A stretch of 64,000 bases of DNA from Ctena decussata. Its lineage: Eukaryota > Mollusca > Bivalvia > Lucinida > Lucinidae. The notes beneath the pieces are model-generated. The model saw nothing but the letters and a program-made list of their open reading frames with translations. It did no database searches and was not told where the DNA came from. Location of the stretch: assembly GCA_963989385.1 (NCBI GenBank), contig OZ022509.1:48004271-48068270 (forward strand). Direction: 5' to 3'. Within the stretch, counting starts at the first letter, position 1. Every line of letters begins with the position of its first letter. Positions 35,088-46,989 of this stretch are shown here, one piece after another. The position numbers were made by a program, and so were the translations under genes.

Positions 35088-35720
35088 GTGTCTCTTGAAG
35101 TTAAAATCTTGAGTAAAGAAAATCCAGTTACAAGAACTGTCAATGGGGCATCACTGTTACTGAGCAATTGCATTATTGCGGACCAGACGGGCAGCATTAA
35201 ATTGGCCGTATGGGGAGATGAGATTCCAAAAATAATTTTGGGACATTCATACCATTTTGAGAATTTGATAGTGAAAGAATTTGACGGAAAATATGTAACA
35301 ATGTCAAAAAAACTGCTTATAAAGAAATGGAGGACATTGGTCCAGTGATAGAAACAGAAGAAGAAGACACTAGAACCAAGATAGAAGGCTCCGTCCAAAT
35401 GGCGTCAGTTGTGATGGCAACACTTTGTGCATCATGCTTGAAAAATATTTCAGAAACACTGAGGGAAAATTACTCATCAAATGTAATGGCTGCAACATGA
35501 AACAAAAAGCTGCTTCCCTCAAAAAACCATTACTATGAACATTAAACTAGATGATAATGATACCAAATATATCGTTCCAGAATCTCAGATCCATTCTTTT
35601 CTATCCACTAAAAACCAGCAGCAATTGGCCAAAAAACCTGACGAACTTGAAGATTATATCTTGACGCTGGACAGAGTAGCTTTCTATGCCGCAGGCAATC
35701 GAGTCTCTGAATTTACTTAG
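35088..35720 (+). CDS. OB-fold (RPA/SSB-like) plus zinc-ribbon protein, 3' exon
   Basis: The exon starts after TATATTTCAG in phase 0. Residues 1 to about 85 look like an OB-fold: VNGASLLLSNCIIADQTG, IKLAVWGDEI, and HSYHFENLIVKEFDGKYV. This is the strand pattern of RPA1/SSB-type nucleic-acid binding domains. About 60 residues later comes LCASC, then about 20 residues to KCNGC, a zinc-ribbon spacing as in the C-terminal RPA1 domain. The frame is broken three times, near 35305-35320, 35462-35470 and 35518-35526. Each break is at an A-run and each is mended by one extra A, so assembly error is plausible. It ends at TAG 35718-35720. It could bind single-stranded DNA; RPA-like genes are sometimes carried by Helitrons, but no link is shown. 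The first exon is not known. Confidence 0.6.
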
Positions 35721-35858
35721 AAATAATAAGCATATACTCAGACAGTTTTCACCCTGCCCTGAAAAAACATAAAGACAAACATGTATGATGGCATTGTATA
35801 GCCCCCTGTTGTTAGTCAGGATGCAGACAGAACATTTATTAAAAGGGAAACCCCTTTT

Positions 35859-36707
35859 TGTCGCACCTGCTTTAGCAAGGTGCGATATAGGCGCCCACTT
35901 TTTCGTCCGTCCGTTTGTCTGTCCGTCAACCTGTTCGTCCGTCTGTTTACATTTACGTCAACCCTAAATTTTATGTCCATTCAAATGACTTTTTCTCTAA
36001 AACCATTGCATCCATGGTTCTCAAATTTCAAATGCTGCTTGACCAGACTGCAGGGCTTCTGAATGGCAAAATGCAGCTTGGTCCAGAATCCAAAATGGCC
36101 GCTGTTACTAAAAATAGCAAAAAACAATAAAATCACTTTTCTCTCCAGAACCACTTGGTATATTTGGCTGAAATTTTACGTGGAGCATTAATGAGACCTT
36201 GGTTTTAAAAATTATCAAAATGAAAAAAATCTGTAGCGGAATTAGGTCACAGTGACCTACTTCCCGTTTACGAGTCCGAGTTTGCAAAAAAATGCCATTA
36301 TCTCACAAAACTTAAACAGATTTAGGTCAAATTTAGTCAGAATGGTCCTCAAATGGAGTTCTTTGAAATTTAAGCGAAAGGAGAACATCCAAGATGGCCG
36401 CCAGCCACCGTTACTAAAAATAGAAAAATATGAAAATGACATTATCTCAAGAGCCCCTGAATGGAATTGAGATTAAATATATATCAAAATGATCCTTACA
36501 TGAAGCTGTTTCATGTTTTTTTTCAAATTGACCATCCAAGATTGCAACCATCCACCGTTACTAAAATAGCGAAAAACATGAAAACGATAATATCTCATAA
36601 ACTACTGAATGGATTTTGACCAAATATGTTTCAAAATGACACTTTTATCAAGTTCATAAAATGAAGGTGTTAAACAGGTGCGACATAGCGTTCTGCGGAT
36701 TTCTTGT
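35859..36707 (-). mobile_element. Family B modular element, copy 2
   Basis: The left end TGTCGCACCTGCTTTAGCAA and the right end CAGGTGCGACATAGCGTTCT plus GCGGATTTCTTGT match copy 1, with a CGTCCGTCCG stretch just inside. An ERE-type palindrome lies at 36244-36258. It lies 140 bp after the OB-fold gene stop. Confidence 0.85.
36244..36258. promoter_or_regulatory. Perfect ERE-type palindrome
   Basis: AGGTCACAGTGACCT sits in the same position of the family B module as the one at 28943. Confidence 0.6.
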
Positions 36708-36739
36708 GTTACTTCATGTTGCCTTCTGTGGACAATGAA

Positions 36740-36830
36740 ACTGTTCAGTGGCACTGGCCAAGAGTATAGTGAACCCCTGCTCACTTGCTGTAGTTTTAAA
36801 TTACGTGCCCCCACATAAAGCTCTTGATCT
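36740..36830 (-). mobile_element. Family E element, terminal fragment
   Basis: 'GGCACTGGCCAAGAGTATAG' and 'GAACCCCTGCTCACTTGCTG' match the right terminus of the family E element that ends near 40455. Confidence 0.6.
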
Positions 36831-37203
36831 ATCTGTTACTGCATAACAATTTCAGATATTTTAATTAACTTTACTAATAACGTACCATATTAATCTTATT
36901 AAATGCCCAGTGATGTTGCACTTTACAAAAAAACAACATTATATATTTGACCCTAAAGTGTAGTTAATCAACCACTGCCAAACTACCTCATAAACAATAT
37001 TAAGGTGAATTGAATAAATATACTTTCATATCACATTACGCTAGACTAGCACGTTCCTTGTACGAAAATCATGCACTTGACCGATTAGTCTTGTTTTAAA
37101 AGCATGTGTCAGCCCTTCAGGGTAATCAAAGGATAGTCAAAACGAGCGAACCATCAATGTGTATCGTTGTATTTATCTCCTGTTAAACAGAAAAGTGATT
37201 GTT

Positions 37204-37312
37204 TACCCAGCAGGCACGCAGTTCTGGGGCGTCATTGACCCAACGTTGACTCAACGTCACATTGATCAACGTTGATTCAGTGTCAACCCAGGGTTGTATA
37301 CCTGCTGGGTAT
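37204..37312. mobile_element. Short AACGTTG MITE
   Basis: TACCCAGCAGGC at the left and its inverse CCTGCTGGGTA at the right enclose ACGTTGA/CAACGTC words. It is about 109 bp and related in content to 11149-11905. Confidence 0.7.
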
Positions 37313-37427
37313 GTACATGTAGCAGACATTTATACTCATGGTCCAGCAATATATGATTATCGATATAGATACATATTATTACTTTACTCTGAACATTCGA
37401 GTACAGACGATTCAGCTGCCTCTATCC

Positions 37428-37568
37428 ATGAAGATAGCGTTCTGGGTTTGGAGCGATCCTCCACACGCTCAATGTCAAACCAATTCTAGGACTGGCATTG
37501 AACGTTTGGTGGAGAGGCTCAGGACGCCTGGTGTGATCGATCTGTCTGCATTCAAGTGCGAAGGGTAA
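37428..37568 (+). CDS. Small open frame, unclear
   Basis: The ATG at 37428 opens 46 codons (MKIAFWVWSDPPHAQ..., ending FKCEG) before TAA. GAAGG/GTAATA at the end could instead be a donor, making it a first exon. Base use is less AT-rich than around it. No family is recognised and the evidence is weak. Confidence 0.2.
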   Translation: MKIAFWVWSDPPHAQCQTNSRTGIERLVERLRTPGVIDLSAFKCEG

Positions 37569-39242
37569 TAATTCCTTATCTGTTATCTTCAAGGATCATA
37601 CACATTTATGCCTCTGTTATAACCTGTATCATTAAACGTCATGTTGAGAGAGATTTGTATTGTATTGTATAGGAACCAACTCTGCTATTTTTGGTCCCTT
37701 CTCAGTAGGAATCAACTATTAAAGCAAAAAATTTATTCCTTCCCTTTAATAGTAGATCCCATTTAAAAGAGTTTCGTTATCCATAGAAACAAACAGGATT
37801 TTTTATGCAATTTAATAGAAAATTTGTTTTGGTGAAAAGGCAGGGAACATTAATTAGAGCAAAAGCCTTTATTAGGATTAATACATCATATTGTCAGGAT
37901 AACTATTCAAACAAAATATGATGATTCTTGTTTACTCATGCTATGATCTATCTCTCTTGTTCAGCTGGCATTTTTCCAGGTTCTGAACATAGCTAATTGT
38001 TGTTTCGCCTGCAGAGCATTAGGAAATTGCTTTTCCACTGTTAACAAAAAAAAAATTCTTTTATCTATCTGTATTACCACATTTTATCATTTTCTTACAC
38101 AAACTTTAATTTCAGTGCCACGTACATGTATACTATTTATTACATCTTTTGCCATTTTCTATATCATTTGTCAGTGTTGCAAATAAGAAGGAGTAACAGG
38201 AATAATTTCAAGATAATTTTTCTCTTTTTTCCATAAAAACATACATTGTGACCCATCATCAGAACCATCTCATTGAGACTGTTCCAATGAGGGTCACAAA
38301 AACTGTTTCCTTCAGAAATAAAAAACAATATCTTTTAATTATCCTATATACCCCTTCTTATCTGGATCCCAAATTTGTTCCGCAAAAAAAGTTAAAATTT
38401 TCTGTAAAATTATTTTAGATCTATAGTCACATAGTATCTCTTTTATATACGTAGATTACTTTTTGTACCAAATGCATGTATATAACTGATATTTTCTTGC
38501 TGCTTTGTAATTTTTAACTCGCCTGGACAAGTCCAGTAAAAAGTCCACTATCTTTTACATCAGCAGCCACATTTACGTTAAAAGTTTTTTTAAGAGCTTA
38601 CATTTTGCAAACTGTTTGATGGATTTGGATCATATTTGGTATAACTTTGCAGCCTTCTTCTTCATGGTCTGTAGATGTACTTGGGACTTGGCAGCTACGA
38701 TGTTCAACGCTTCCTTCACTTTGGAAACGCCTGTCCTTATTGCCACATTTAAACATTTTCAAACACACAACTTAATTTCATGCCAAATGCATGAATTCCA
38801 CATATCACATCTTACCATTGCTATTATCATTTTGTATCAGCTTTTTCAGTGTTCTCTATAACAACGGGTCTATAAGAAGGAGTAATAAAAATAATTTCGT
38901 CATAATTTGCCTTACTTTTCCATAACAGTATCTGTTGTGACCCCTCATTAGACTAAACCTTCTCAGTTACAGTCATCTCACTAAAACACTTCTAATGAGC
39001 CATCCCAACATACGTTTACTTTGAAAAATGAAAAAAAAAATTTCTTTGAATTATCCTCAATACCCTCTCTTATCTGGAGTCCTGTTTTTTCCCCATCAAA
39101 CTTTTGAAATTTCTGTGAAATTATTTCACATCTACAAACAAATTTTTATTTTTGCAAACATAGATTACTATTAGTGCCAAATGCATGTATACTATTGATT
39201 ATATTTTACCATTGCTTTTGTCATTTCTAACCATTTTATATT

Positions 39243-40455
39243 GTTATACCCCCCGGCAAACGAAGTATGTCGAGGGGTATATAGTTTTCGTCTTTCCGTC
39301 CGTTCGTCCATCTTTCCATTCGTCTGTCCGTTAGTTTGTCCGTCCATACGTAAGTTAACATTTGCGTTAAAGTTTTATGTTAATTTTTTTTCATTTGCTT
39401 CTGTTAACCAGACCTTGTTCAATGATGCTTTGTATTTTAGCTGAGGATGGATACTAATTATTTTGCAGCTATGTTCATGAAAGTTCATACAAATATCAAT
39501 CAACATCAGACGACTTGCAGAATGCAAGAACAATAACTTTAGCATTTATACTATTTGAGTTATTTCCCTTAGAACTTTGTCAGTCACAAAATTGTGCCTC
39601 AGTCGTGTCTGCTCTATAACTTGAAAACCATTCAAGCTATATTCACGAAATTTCATACAAATATCAATCAACATTAGAAGAGCAAGAACCATAACTCTTG
39701 CATTTTTTACTTCTTGAGTTATTTCCCTTGGACCTTTGTCAGTCACAAAATCGTGTCTCAATCGCTTTATTACTTGAAAACCAAACAAGCTATATTCACG
39801 AAACTTCATACAAATGTCAGTCAACACTAGACAACCTGCAGAGCACAGCATTTATACTATTTGAGTTATTTCCCTTGGAACTTTGTCATACACAAAATCG
39901 TGTCTCAATCGTCTAAGCTCTATAACTTGAAAACCGTTTCAGCTATATTCATGAAACTTTACACAAATATCAGTCAACATATAAATAGACGACGTGCAGA
40001 GCACTGTAACTCTTGCATTTATATTTTTATATGAATATCAGTCAAAAAACAATTCTAGTGTTAAATTTTGTGTTATGCTGTTGTTTATTTTAATTATATT
40101 TTCAATACACTTGAACGGAACCTTTTGCTATGTTCCTAGGTTTGCTGCTAGGTGGAAACTGATTAGTTGACATCATTTGGATGCTGCTGTTGACTTTAGG
40201 TCAAGGTCACAGACATTGAAGTACGTGTCAATTAATGTTTAAATTTTATGTTTAACTTGCATATTCCTTTTCTTATTGCAAATATTTAATGGAACCCGTT
40301 GATATAATGTTTATAGGCCTTTCACTTGGTTTCTTATTAATTGTCCGCCTGTCTGTTTGTTAAAATTAACTTTGAAGTTTTATATGAAGTGTGTTTTTAT
40401 TAGGCGGTGGCGCTGGCCAGGGGTATACGTGAGCCCCTGCTCACTTGCTCTAGTT
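39243..40455 (-). mobile_element. Family E modular element
   Basis: The left end has ATACCCCCCGGCAAACG and GAGGGGTATATAG, then a CGTCCGTTCGTCC stretch. The right end has AGGGGTATACGTGAGC and CCCTGCTCACTTGCTCTAG. Read on minus the cap is a GTGAGCAGGGGCTCAC hairpin with GTATACCCC as the inner inverted repeat. Four modules of about 150-160 bp carry 'TTGAGTTATTTCCCTTGGA' and 'CAGTCACAAAAT'. Confidence 0.75.
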
Positions 40456-40670
40456 TTTCAATGTTCCAATAAAGAAGAGGTGACAGGAATAATTTACCCA
40501 TTATTTTCTAAAATCATATATTCATATGTAGTGTGACTCCTCATTAGAACCATCTCAGAATCACCTCAATCAACAATTCTAATGAGTAATCACAGCATAG
40601 ATTTTCTTTGAGAAATAAGAAAGATTTTCTTTGAATTAATCTCAATACCTCCTCTTATCTGGAGCCCTAT

Positions 40671-41721
40671 TGTTGTCTTGCCTGCGAAGCAGAAACGAGA
40701 CATATGTATTGCTTTTCCGGTGTCGGCGGCGGCGTAAACTTTTGTCGAGTTTTTCCATTTAAGTCATTTTTCTCAGAAACTATAAAAGCTAGAGCCATTT
40801 TACTTGGGTCATCCATACATCTGGAAGAGTACAGCTAAAAGCCATCTTGACCAAGGTTTTGCAGTTGACTGACTTCGCAATTTTTTGTTGACCTTTTGCG
40901 TTTAGGTCATTTTCTCAGAAACTATAAGGGCTAGAGCCATGAAACTTGGGTAATGCATACATCTGGAAGAGTACAGTTAAAAGCCATCATCAGTGTTGAG
41001 TTTGACCTAGATTTTACGGTTGACAGACTTAGCAATTTTTTGTCGAGTTTCTGCGTTTAGCTCATTTTCTCAGAAACTATAATGGTTAGACCCATGAAAC
41101 TTGGGCCATGCATACGTCTGAAAGAGTACAGCTATAAGCCATGATCAATGTTGCATCTTAACCTAGTTTTAATGGTTGACTGACTCTGCAAAACTCAAAA
41201 CCATCATCAACATTGAGTTTTGACCCACATTTTACGGTTGACTGACTTAACAATTTTTTGTCAAGTTTTCACGTTTAGGTCTGTTTCTCAGACACTATAA
41301 GGGCTAGAGCCATAAAACTTGGTTCATGCATACATCTTAAAGAATAACTCTCAGAGCCATCATCTGTATTGAGTCTTGACCTACATTTTAAAATTGACTG
41401 ACTTTGCATGCAATTTTTGTTGAGTTTTAGCATTTGGGTCTGTTACTCAGAAACTATAAGAGCTAGAGCCATGAAACTTGTGTCATACATTTATCTGGAA
41501 CAGAAGAATTCAAAGTCATCATCAATATTGAGCCTTTACCAACATTTTATGGTTGGCTGACTTTGCAAGTTTTTGACAAGTTTACGCATTTAGGTCTGTT
41601 TCTCAGAAACGGTAAGAGCTAGAGCCAAGAAACTTGGTTCATGCATACATCTTTGCCGATTTAGCTCTGTTTTGTGACAAATCGCCAGCAGGCGAGATGC
41701 TGCATTCTGCAGAATTCTTGT
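40671..41721 (-). mobile_element. Family C modular element
   Basis: The left end is TGTTGTCTTGCCTGCGAAGC followed by AGAAACGAGAC. The right end is CAGGCGAGATGCTGCATTCT and GCAGAATTCTTGT, so the minus strand starts ACAAGAATTCTGCAGA. Five to six modules of about 130-180 bp contain 'TTTCTCAGAAACTATAAG' and 'GCTAGAGCCATGAAACTTG'. It sits between GGAGCCCTAT and TTTCCCCAT of the satellite unit. Confidence 0.8.
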
Positions 41722-43524
41722 TTCCCCATAAAACTGTTGAACATGTCTGTGAACCTACTTCACATCTACAACCACATTTTATTAATTTTGTAAATATAGA
41801 TAACTTTAGTGCCAACTGCATGTATACAATTGATAATATCTGACCATTGCTTTATTCCTTTTGTCATTTCCTATCTTTCTACAACAGAATTTTTTCAGTG
41901 TTCCAGATAAAAAGGGGTAACAAGAATAATTTAGGCATAATTTTCCTTATTTTTTCATCATACGTTGTTGTGACCGCTCAATAGAACCATCTCACTCAAC
42001 AGTTCTAATATAACATCACAACATATGTTTTCATGAGAAATAAGAAAAATTATCTTTAAATAATCCCCAATACCCCCTCTTATCTGCAGCCCTGTAACTT
42101 TTTCCCCATGAAACTGGTGAAAGTTTCTGTGAAGTTAGTTCACATTTATAATCACATTTTATCATTTTTGTAAAAGTAGATTACTATTAGTGCCAAATGC
42201 ATGTATACAATTCATTTTATCTTGCCATTGCTTTTGTTAATTCATATCATTTTCTGTCGCATTTTTCATTGTTCCAATTATGAAGGGGTAACAAAATTTT
42301 AGGCATAATTTTCCTTATTTTCCCTAAAAGCACATGTTGTGACCCCTTATTAAATCTCTCAATTAGAACCACCTCACTCAACACTTCTAAAGAGTCATCA
42401 CAACATAGGTTTTCTTTGAGAAATAAGAAAAATTTCCTTTGAATTAATCACAATACCCCCTCTTATCTGGAGCCTTGTTGTTTCCCCATGAAACTGTTGA
42501 ACATGTCTTTGAACCTAGTCCTACTTTACATCTTCAACTACATTTTACAAATTTTGTAAATGTAGAAAACATTACTGCCAAATGCATGTATACAATTGAT
42601 AATATCTGACCATTCTTTTAATCCTTTTGTCATTTCCTATCTTTTTACAACAGAATTTTTTCAGTGTTCCAGATGAATAGGTATAACAGGAATGTTTAGG
42701 CCTAATTTTTCCTTAATTTTTCATCATATGTTGTGACCGCTCATTAGAATCATCTCACTCAACAATTCTAATATAGCATCACAACATCTGGTTTCATTGA
42801 GAAATAAAAAAAAATATCTTTGAATAATCCTGAATAATCCTTAATACCCCCTCTTATCTGCAGCCCTGTAAATTTTTCAATTTGAAACTGGTGAAAGTTT
42901 CTGTGAAGTTATTTCAAATTTATAATCACATTTTATCATTTTTGTAAACGTAGATTACTATTAAAGCCAAATGCGTGTATTCATTTTATCTTGCCATTGC
43001 TTTTGTTAATTCCTATCATTTTCTGTCGCATTTTTCATTGCTCCAGTTGAGAAGGGCTAACAAAAATTTAGGCATAATTTTCCTTATTTTTGATAAAAGC
43101 ATATGTTGTGACCCCTCATTAGATCTCCCAATTAGAACCACCTCACTCAAACACTTCTAATGAGGCATCTCAGCATGTGTTTTCTTTCAAAGAATTTGCA
43201 TTGAGTTGTGAGGAAAGTTTTAACATTTTGACCCAAAGCAACCACTGTCATATAGGCATGATTTTGTATTTTGGTCATATTTTCATGACTCTACCAGAGG
43301 TTAATTCCAAACAACATATTAAATATGAACAACCTGATAATAGAAAGCTGTTAAAGCCTGTTATTGTTTTTTCTGATATGGTACATATGATTTAAATGCC
43401 GGCAACTATACCATAAATCAAAACGGGGTCCTATTACTTACCATTTTTCTAGTATCATTTTTTAACATACATTACTATTAGTGCCAAATGCATGTATACA
43501 ACTGATTATATCTTACCATTGATT

Positions 43525-44639
43525 TTGTAGATCATCTTTTTTCATACAGGGGTATGATCTCATTAAATATACCATGTATCTTACACGTATTACTTCTATT
43601 TATAGTTGCAAAATTTAATCTGGGAAATCAAAAACTATGCACATACAAAGAAAATTTACCCTACATCTGAACAAACACATCTAAAATAGAAATATTCTTC
43701 ATGCATGCATTCATTTAATGCTAAATTTTGCTACTTATGCCCAAATATATGTGCACAAGTGTTGACTGACATTTAGTAGTCCAGTTAAATATAAGATCAT
43801 ATGTACTCCATAGTTTGCTCTACAATATTCTGTGGCAACACAAAAAATCAAATTAACAGTGGTAAGCTCCATAAACCCACAAAGCTCGCAAACTAACTGA
43901 AACAAACGTTTGCCAAAATTTCTTACATTCAATGGATCATACCCCTTTTATTATTTGTTACCGTTGTGCTTTAAAAAAAATGAACATGTCCAGGATTCAC
44001 TCCGACATTGCAGGAAGGGAATCACATGGTTTATCTTTCAGTATGCTGCAGACACAAATCTGAGTTAATGATCAAGCTAAATAGTGTATCATTTCTCTTT
44101 GAATGTGTTACAATACTAACATTGAGTACTTTGTTAGTCATTTTTCAGTGTATCTTCCCTATTCTAACAACATTGATTGAACAAAAAAAAAACTACATTT
44201 AGCTAGGTCTGTGACAGAAGTACTGAATCTTAAACGACAGCATGAAAGAATGAGACAAACAAGATTATTTAAATCATCATTTCCCTTTGCAGCATCCATA
44301 AACAAAAAATCATGTGATCCCCCACCTTGCGTATCAGCTGGTGGTTTCATTGACCAATTGTACTGGTTTGGAATCTGTGACTTCCTCTTCACTTGCTGTA
44401 TTCTGCTACTGCTGTAAATTACTATTATTTACCACTAAAATGCAGATTCAATGAATACAAACTAATAAAAAGCAACAATGTTCAATATTTGTGTTTGTTC
44501 TACTTTATATTCATTGGCATTTTTTGTTTTGTTTAGGTAAATATTGCTGTTAACAATCTTCTACTCTTCATCACCACCATCTCCAATACCCTGATAACAC
44601 CACAATCTAAGAAGCCATGAAGAGGGGATAAAGCTTTTT
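43525..44639. other. AT-rich non-coding stretch
   Basis: No module or gene is recognised with confidence. A minus-strand open frame at 44159-44392 has no recognisable domain. Confidence 0.35.
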
Positions 44640-44757
44640 TTTCATAAATGTTTGTGCTACCTCTACATAAATGGTGTTTTTATTGCTGTTGTGCATGGTG
44701 TTTTGTTGCTGTAACCTCAGTGCTCAGGTGAGCGATATAGGGCCATTGGCCCTCTGG
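44640..44757 (-). mobile_element. Family A cap end
   Basis: It is the reverse complement of the left end of the element at 3186. It reads 'CCTCTACATAAATGGTG', 'GCAACCTCAGTGCTC'-like sequence and the cap GGGCCATTGGCCCTCTGG. It probably marks one end of the large element containing the satellite. Confidence 0.75.
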
Positions 44758-44859
44758 TTTGTTTTGGAATTTCATATTAACTTCATTTGTTTTGTAGTTT
44801 TATATCTGCCTTATTATTGAAGATTTAAGCTACTGACAAAGTTCTGTCATCTCTTGTTT

Positions 44860-44915
44860 TTCTTTCCAACTTTAAGCCCCAACGGGCGTTTATTGCCCTG
44901 CTCTGCGGAGCTCTT
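44860..44915 (-). mobile_element. Family D cap fragment
   Basis: Reversed, 'CAAGAGCTCCGCAGAGCAGG' and 'CAATAAACGCCCGTTGGG' match the start of the family D element at 49403. Confidence 0.65.
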
Positions 44916-44939
44916 GTTATTTTCCAATTACCCCTGACT

Positions 44940-46250
44940 GGGGGCGGGAGGTTTGGGTTGGGGTTGGTCGGATGGTGCGACGGTGCTGTGTGTAACTTCC
45001 AGCGCCGGGGCGTCCTTCTGATTTGGAACATTGTAGGGCAAGGGCCTACTGTGTTTGTAGCAGGTGCGGGAAAGGGTTGCTCGGACATTTTGTCTCTCGT
45101 CTATCATTTCTCCTCTTTCTCCCTCGGGGGTGGTCGGGTGGAGCGATGGTGCTGTGAGTAACTTCCAGTGCCGGGGCGTCCTACTGATTTGGAACATTGT
45201 AGGGCAAGGGCCTACTGTGCTTGCAGTAGGTGCAGGTGGGGGTTGTTAGGACATTTTTTCTCTCGTCTATCGTTTGTCCTCTTTCTTTCTCTCTGGGAGA
45301 CGGCCCGATATAGACTGAAATACCGTCTCAAAGGGCCGTTAAACTTAAACAATCAATCAATCAATCTTTCTCCCTCTCTTTGGGAGACGGCCCGATTTAG
45401 ACTGAAATATCGTCTCAAAGGACTGTTAGACCCAAAACAATCATCCAATCAAAACCACTCAGTGGGGGGTATATCAAAAGCGCGGAAATCGTACTGTGAC
45501 TGTGTTTGAAAAGCGCGGTAACTCATGGTATTAAATGAGATGATGCCTTTCGGTCGTTTAGTAGATTACTACATTGATAATCGCTGAAGTTACTTGTTTA
45601 ACTGTTCTCAAAGGTGTGTTGGCCAGATTAAACGTCGATGTCTTAGTCAAACAGATCAAGGATATTAGATGTTTTTGACGTATTTAGAAGTATTGTGCAA
45701 AGCATTTTTTAGAACTCTGACATAAACAAGTTGGGAGTTTGGTGGTGCGATGGTGCTAGGTATAACTTATAGTACCTGGGCGTCCTACTTATTTGGATTA
45801 GGGCAAGGGCCATCTGTGCTTGCAGTAGGTGCGTTCGGTCGTTTAGCAGATTACTACATTGATAAGCGCTGAAGTTACCTGTTTAATTGTTCTCAAAGGT
45901 GTGTTGGCCAGATTAAAGGTCGATGTCTTAGTCAAACAGATCAAGGATATTAGATGTTTTTGACGTATTTAGAAGTATTGTGCAAAGCATTTGTTAGAAC
46001 TCTGACATAAACAAGTTGGGAGTTTGGTGGTGCGGTGGTGCTAGGTATAACTTACAGTACCTGGGCGTCCTACTGATTTGGATTAGGGCAAGGGCCATCT
46101 GTGCTTGCAGTAGGTGCGAATGGGGGTCGTTTGGACATTTTTTCTTTCGTCTATCCTTTCTTCATCTCCCTCTCTTTGGGAGACGGTCCGATATAGACTG
46201 GAATACTGTCTCAAAGGGCCATTAAACCCTACACAACCAACCAACCAACT
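44940..46250 (+). repeat. Cluster of R1 repeats with a 285-bp tandem duplication
   Basis: R1 copies lie at about 44940-45110 (truncated), 45128-45345, 45366-45450 (3' part only) and 46015-46245. Units 45551-45835 and 45836-46120 are near-identical 285-bp copies ('CGGTCGTTTAG(T/C)AGATTAC', 'GGTGTGTTGGCCAGATTAAA'), each ending inside an R1 copy. The reading frames here are repeat frames. Confidence 0.8.
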
Positions 46251-46989
46251 GACACAAACAAGGGAAGAAAAGCTAGTTATAATTAAAAGTTTCAGATACA
46301 GTTGTACGAGCAAACATTGTTGGCTCGGATCAGACTCGTCCTGATTTTACTTTTCCGTCTTCATCTTTTTGACGCATTACATTATCCTTTAAAATGGTGT
46401 GATAAGAATTCAAATAAGGATAATTTTTACGTTTATTTTTCAGGTGTCTAGATTTTTAGGATTAACATTGTTGAAACTGCATAGTCTTTGTAAGCATAAT
46501 AACATGCATTTGTAACAATATTTTCAGCTTGTGCCTGGAAGTTATTTAAGGCCACTGAACACGAAGGAGTGAGATAGGAAGAGTTTTAAAATATGCACCA
46601 GACAGACGTGGACTAGGAGGAAGGAAGAAAGCATCGCACAAAGAAAGAGAGCCCCTACGAAAAAGGGGCATAATTCGGTCAAAAATTCACATTTTTTTTC
46701 AAAAGTCAATCAGTTCATCTACTCATCAGTCCTAATACGATAGCAAAGTTTCAAGGCTCTAGCTAGAATACTTTATGAGATATCTTGCTCACAAGGTTTC
46801 CATTTGATTTTTTCTCAATGGGCATAACTCCAAAAAGAGAGACAACTCGGACAAGAAAACAAGTCGTCCAAAGGCAACAATCGCTCACCTGCCAGTATAT
46901 GCTCAGGCCAAGTGGCCAAAATGCAAGCTTTCGGCTCAGGCAGGCTAATGAACAGGCTGCAATTCTATAGGATTGGATAGTGAGTGTGT
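46251..46989. other. Non-coding stretch with an old repeat end
   Basis: From 46660 a module-like text ('GGGGCATAATTCGGTCAAAAA', 'ATCGCTCACCTGCC') suggests another decayed hairpin-ended repeat. No gene is recognised. Confidence 0.4.

Larger units (their letters stand above)
38060..43520 (+). repeat. About 355-395-bp AT-rich satellite-like array
   Basis: Phrases recur in order: 'AGTGCCAAATGCATGTATAC', 'CATTGCTTTTGTCATTTC', 'TTCCTTATTTTT', 'TTGTGACCCCTCATTAGA', 'ATACCCCCTCTTATCTGGAG' and 'TTTCCCCATGAAACTG'. The first phrase is seen near 38114, 38469, 39175, 41812, 42191, 42577, 42965 and 43480. Two other elements (39243-40455 and 40671-41721) have inserted in it. It may be the body of a very large family A element whose cap is at 44640-44757 (minus). 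Confidence 0.8.

Noticed and set aside
44159..44392. Minus-strand frame with a Cys-rich stretch as an exon
   Set aside because: No domain, splice sites or neighbour support it, and both strands are open here.
45064..45509. Overlapping open frames in the R1 cluster
   Set aside because: Frames follow the R1 repeat text and contain no domain.
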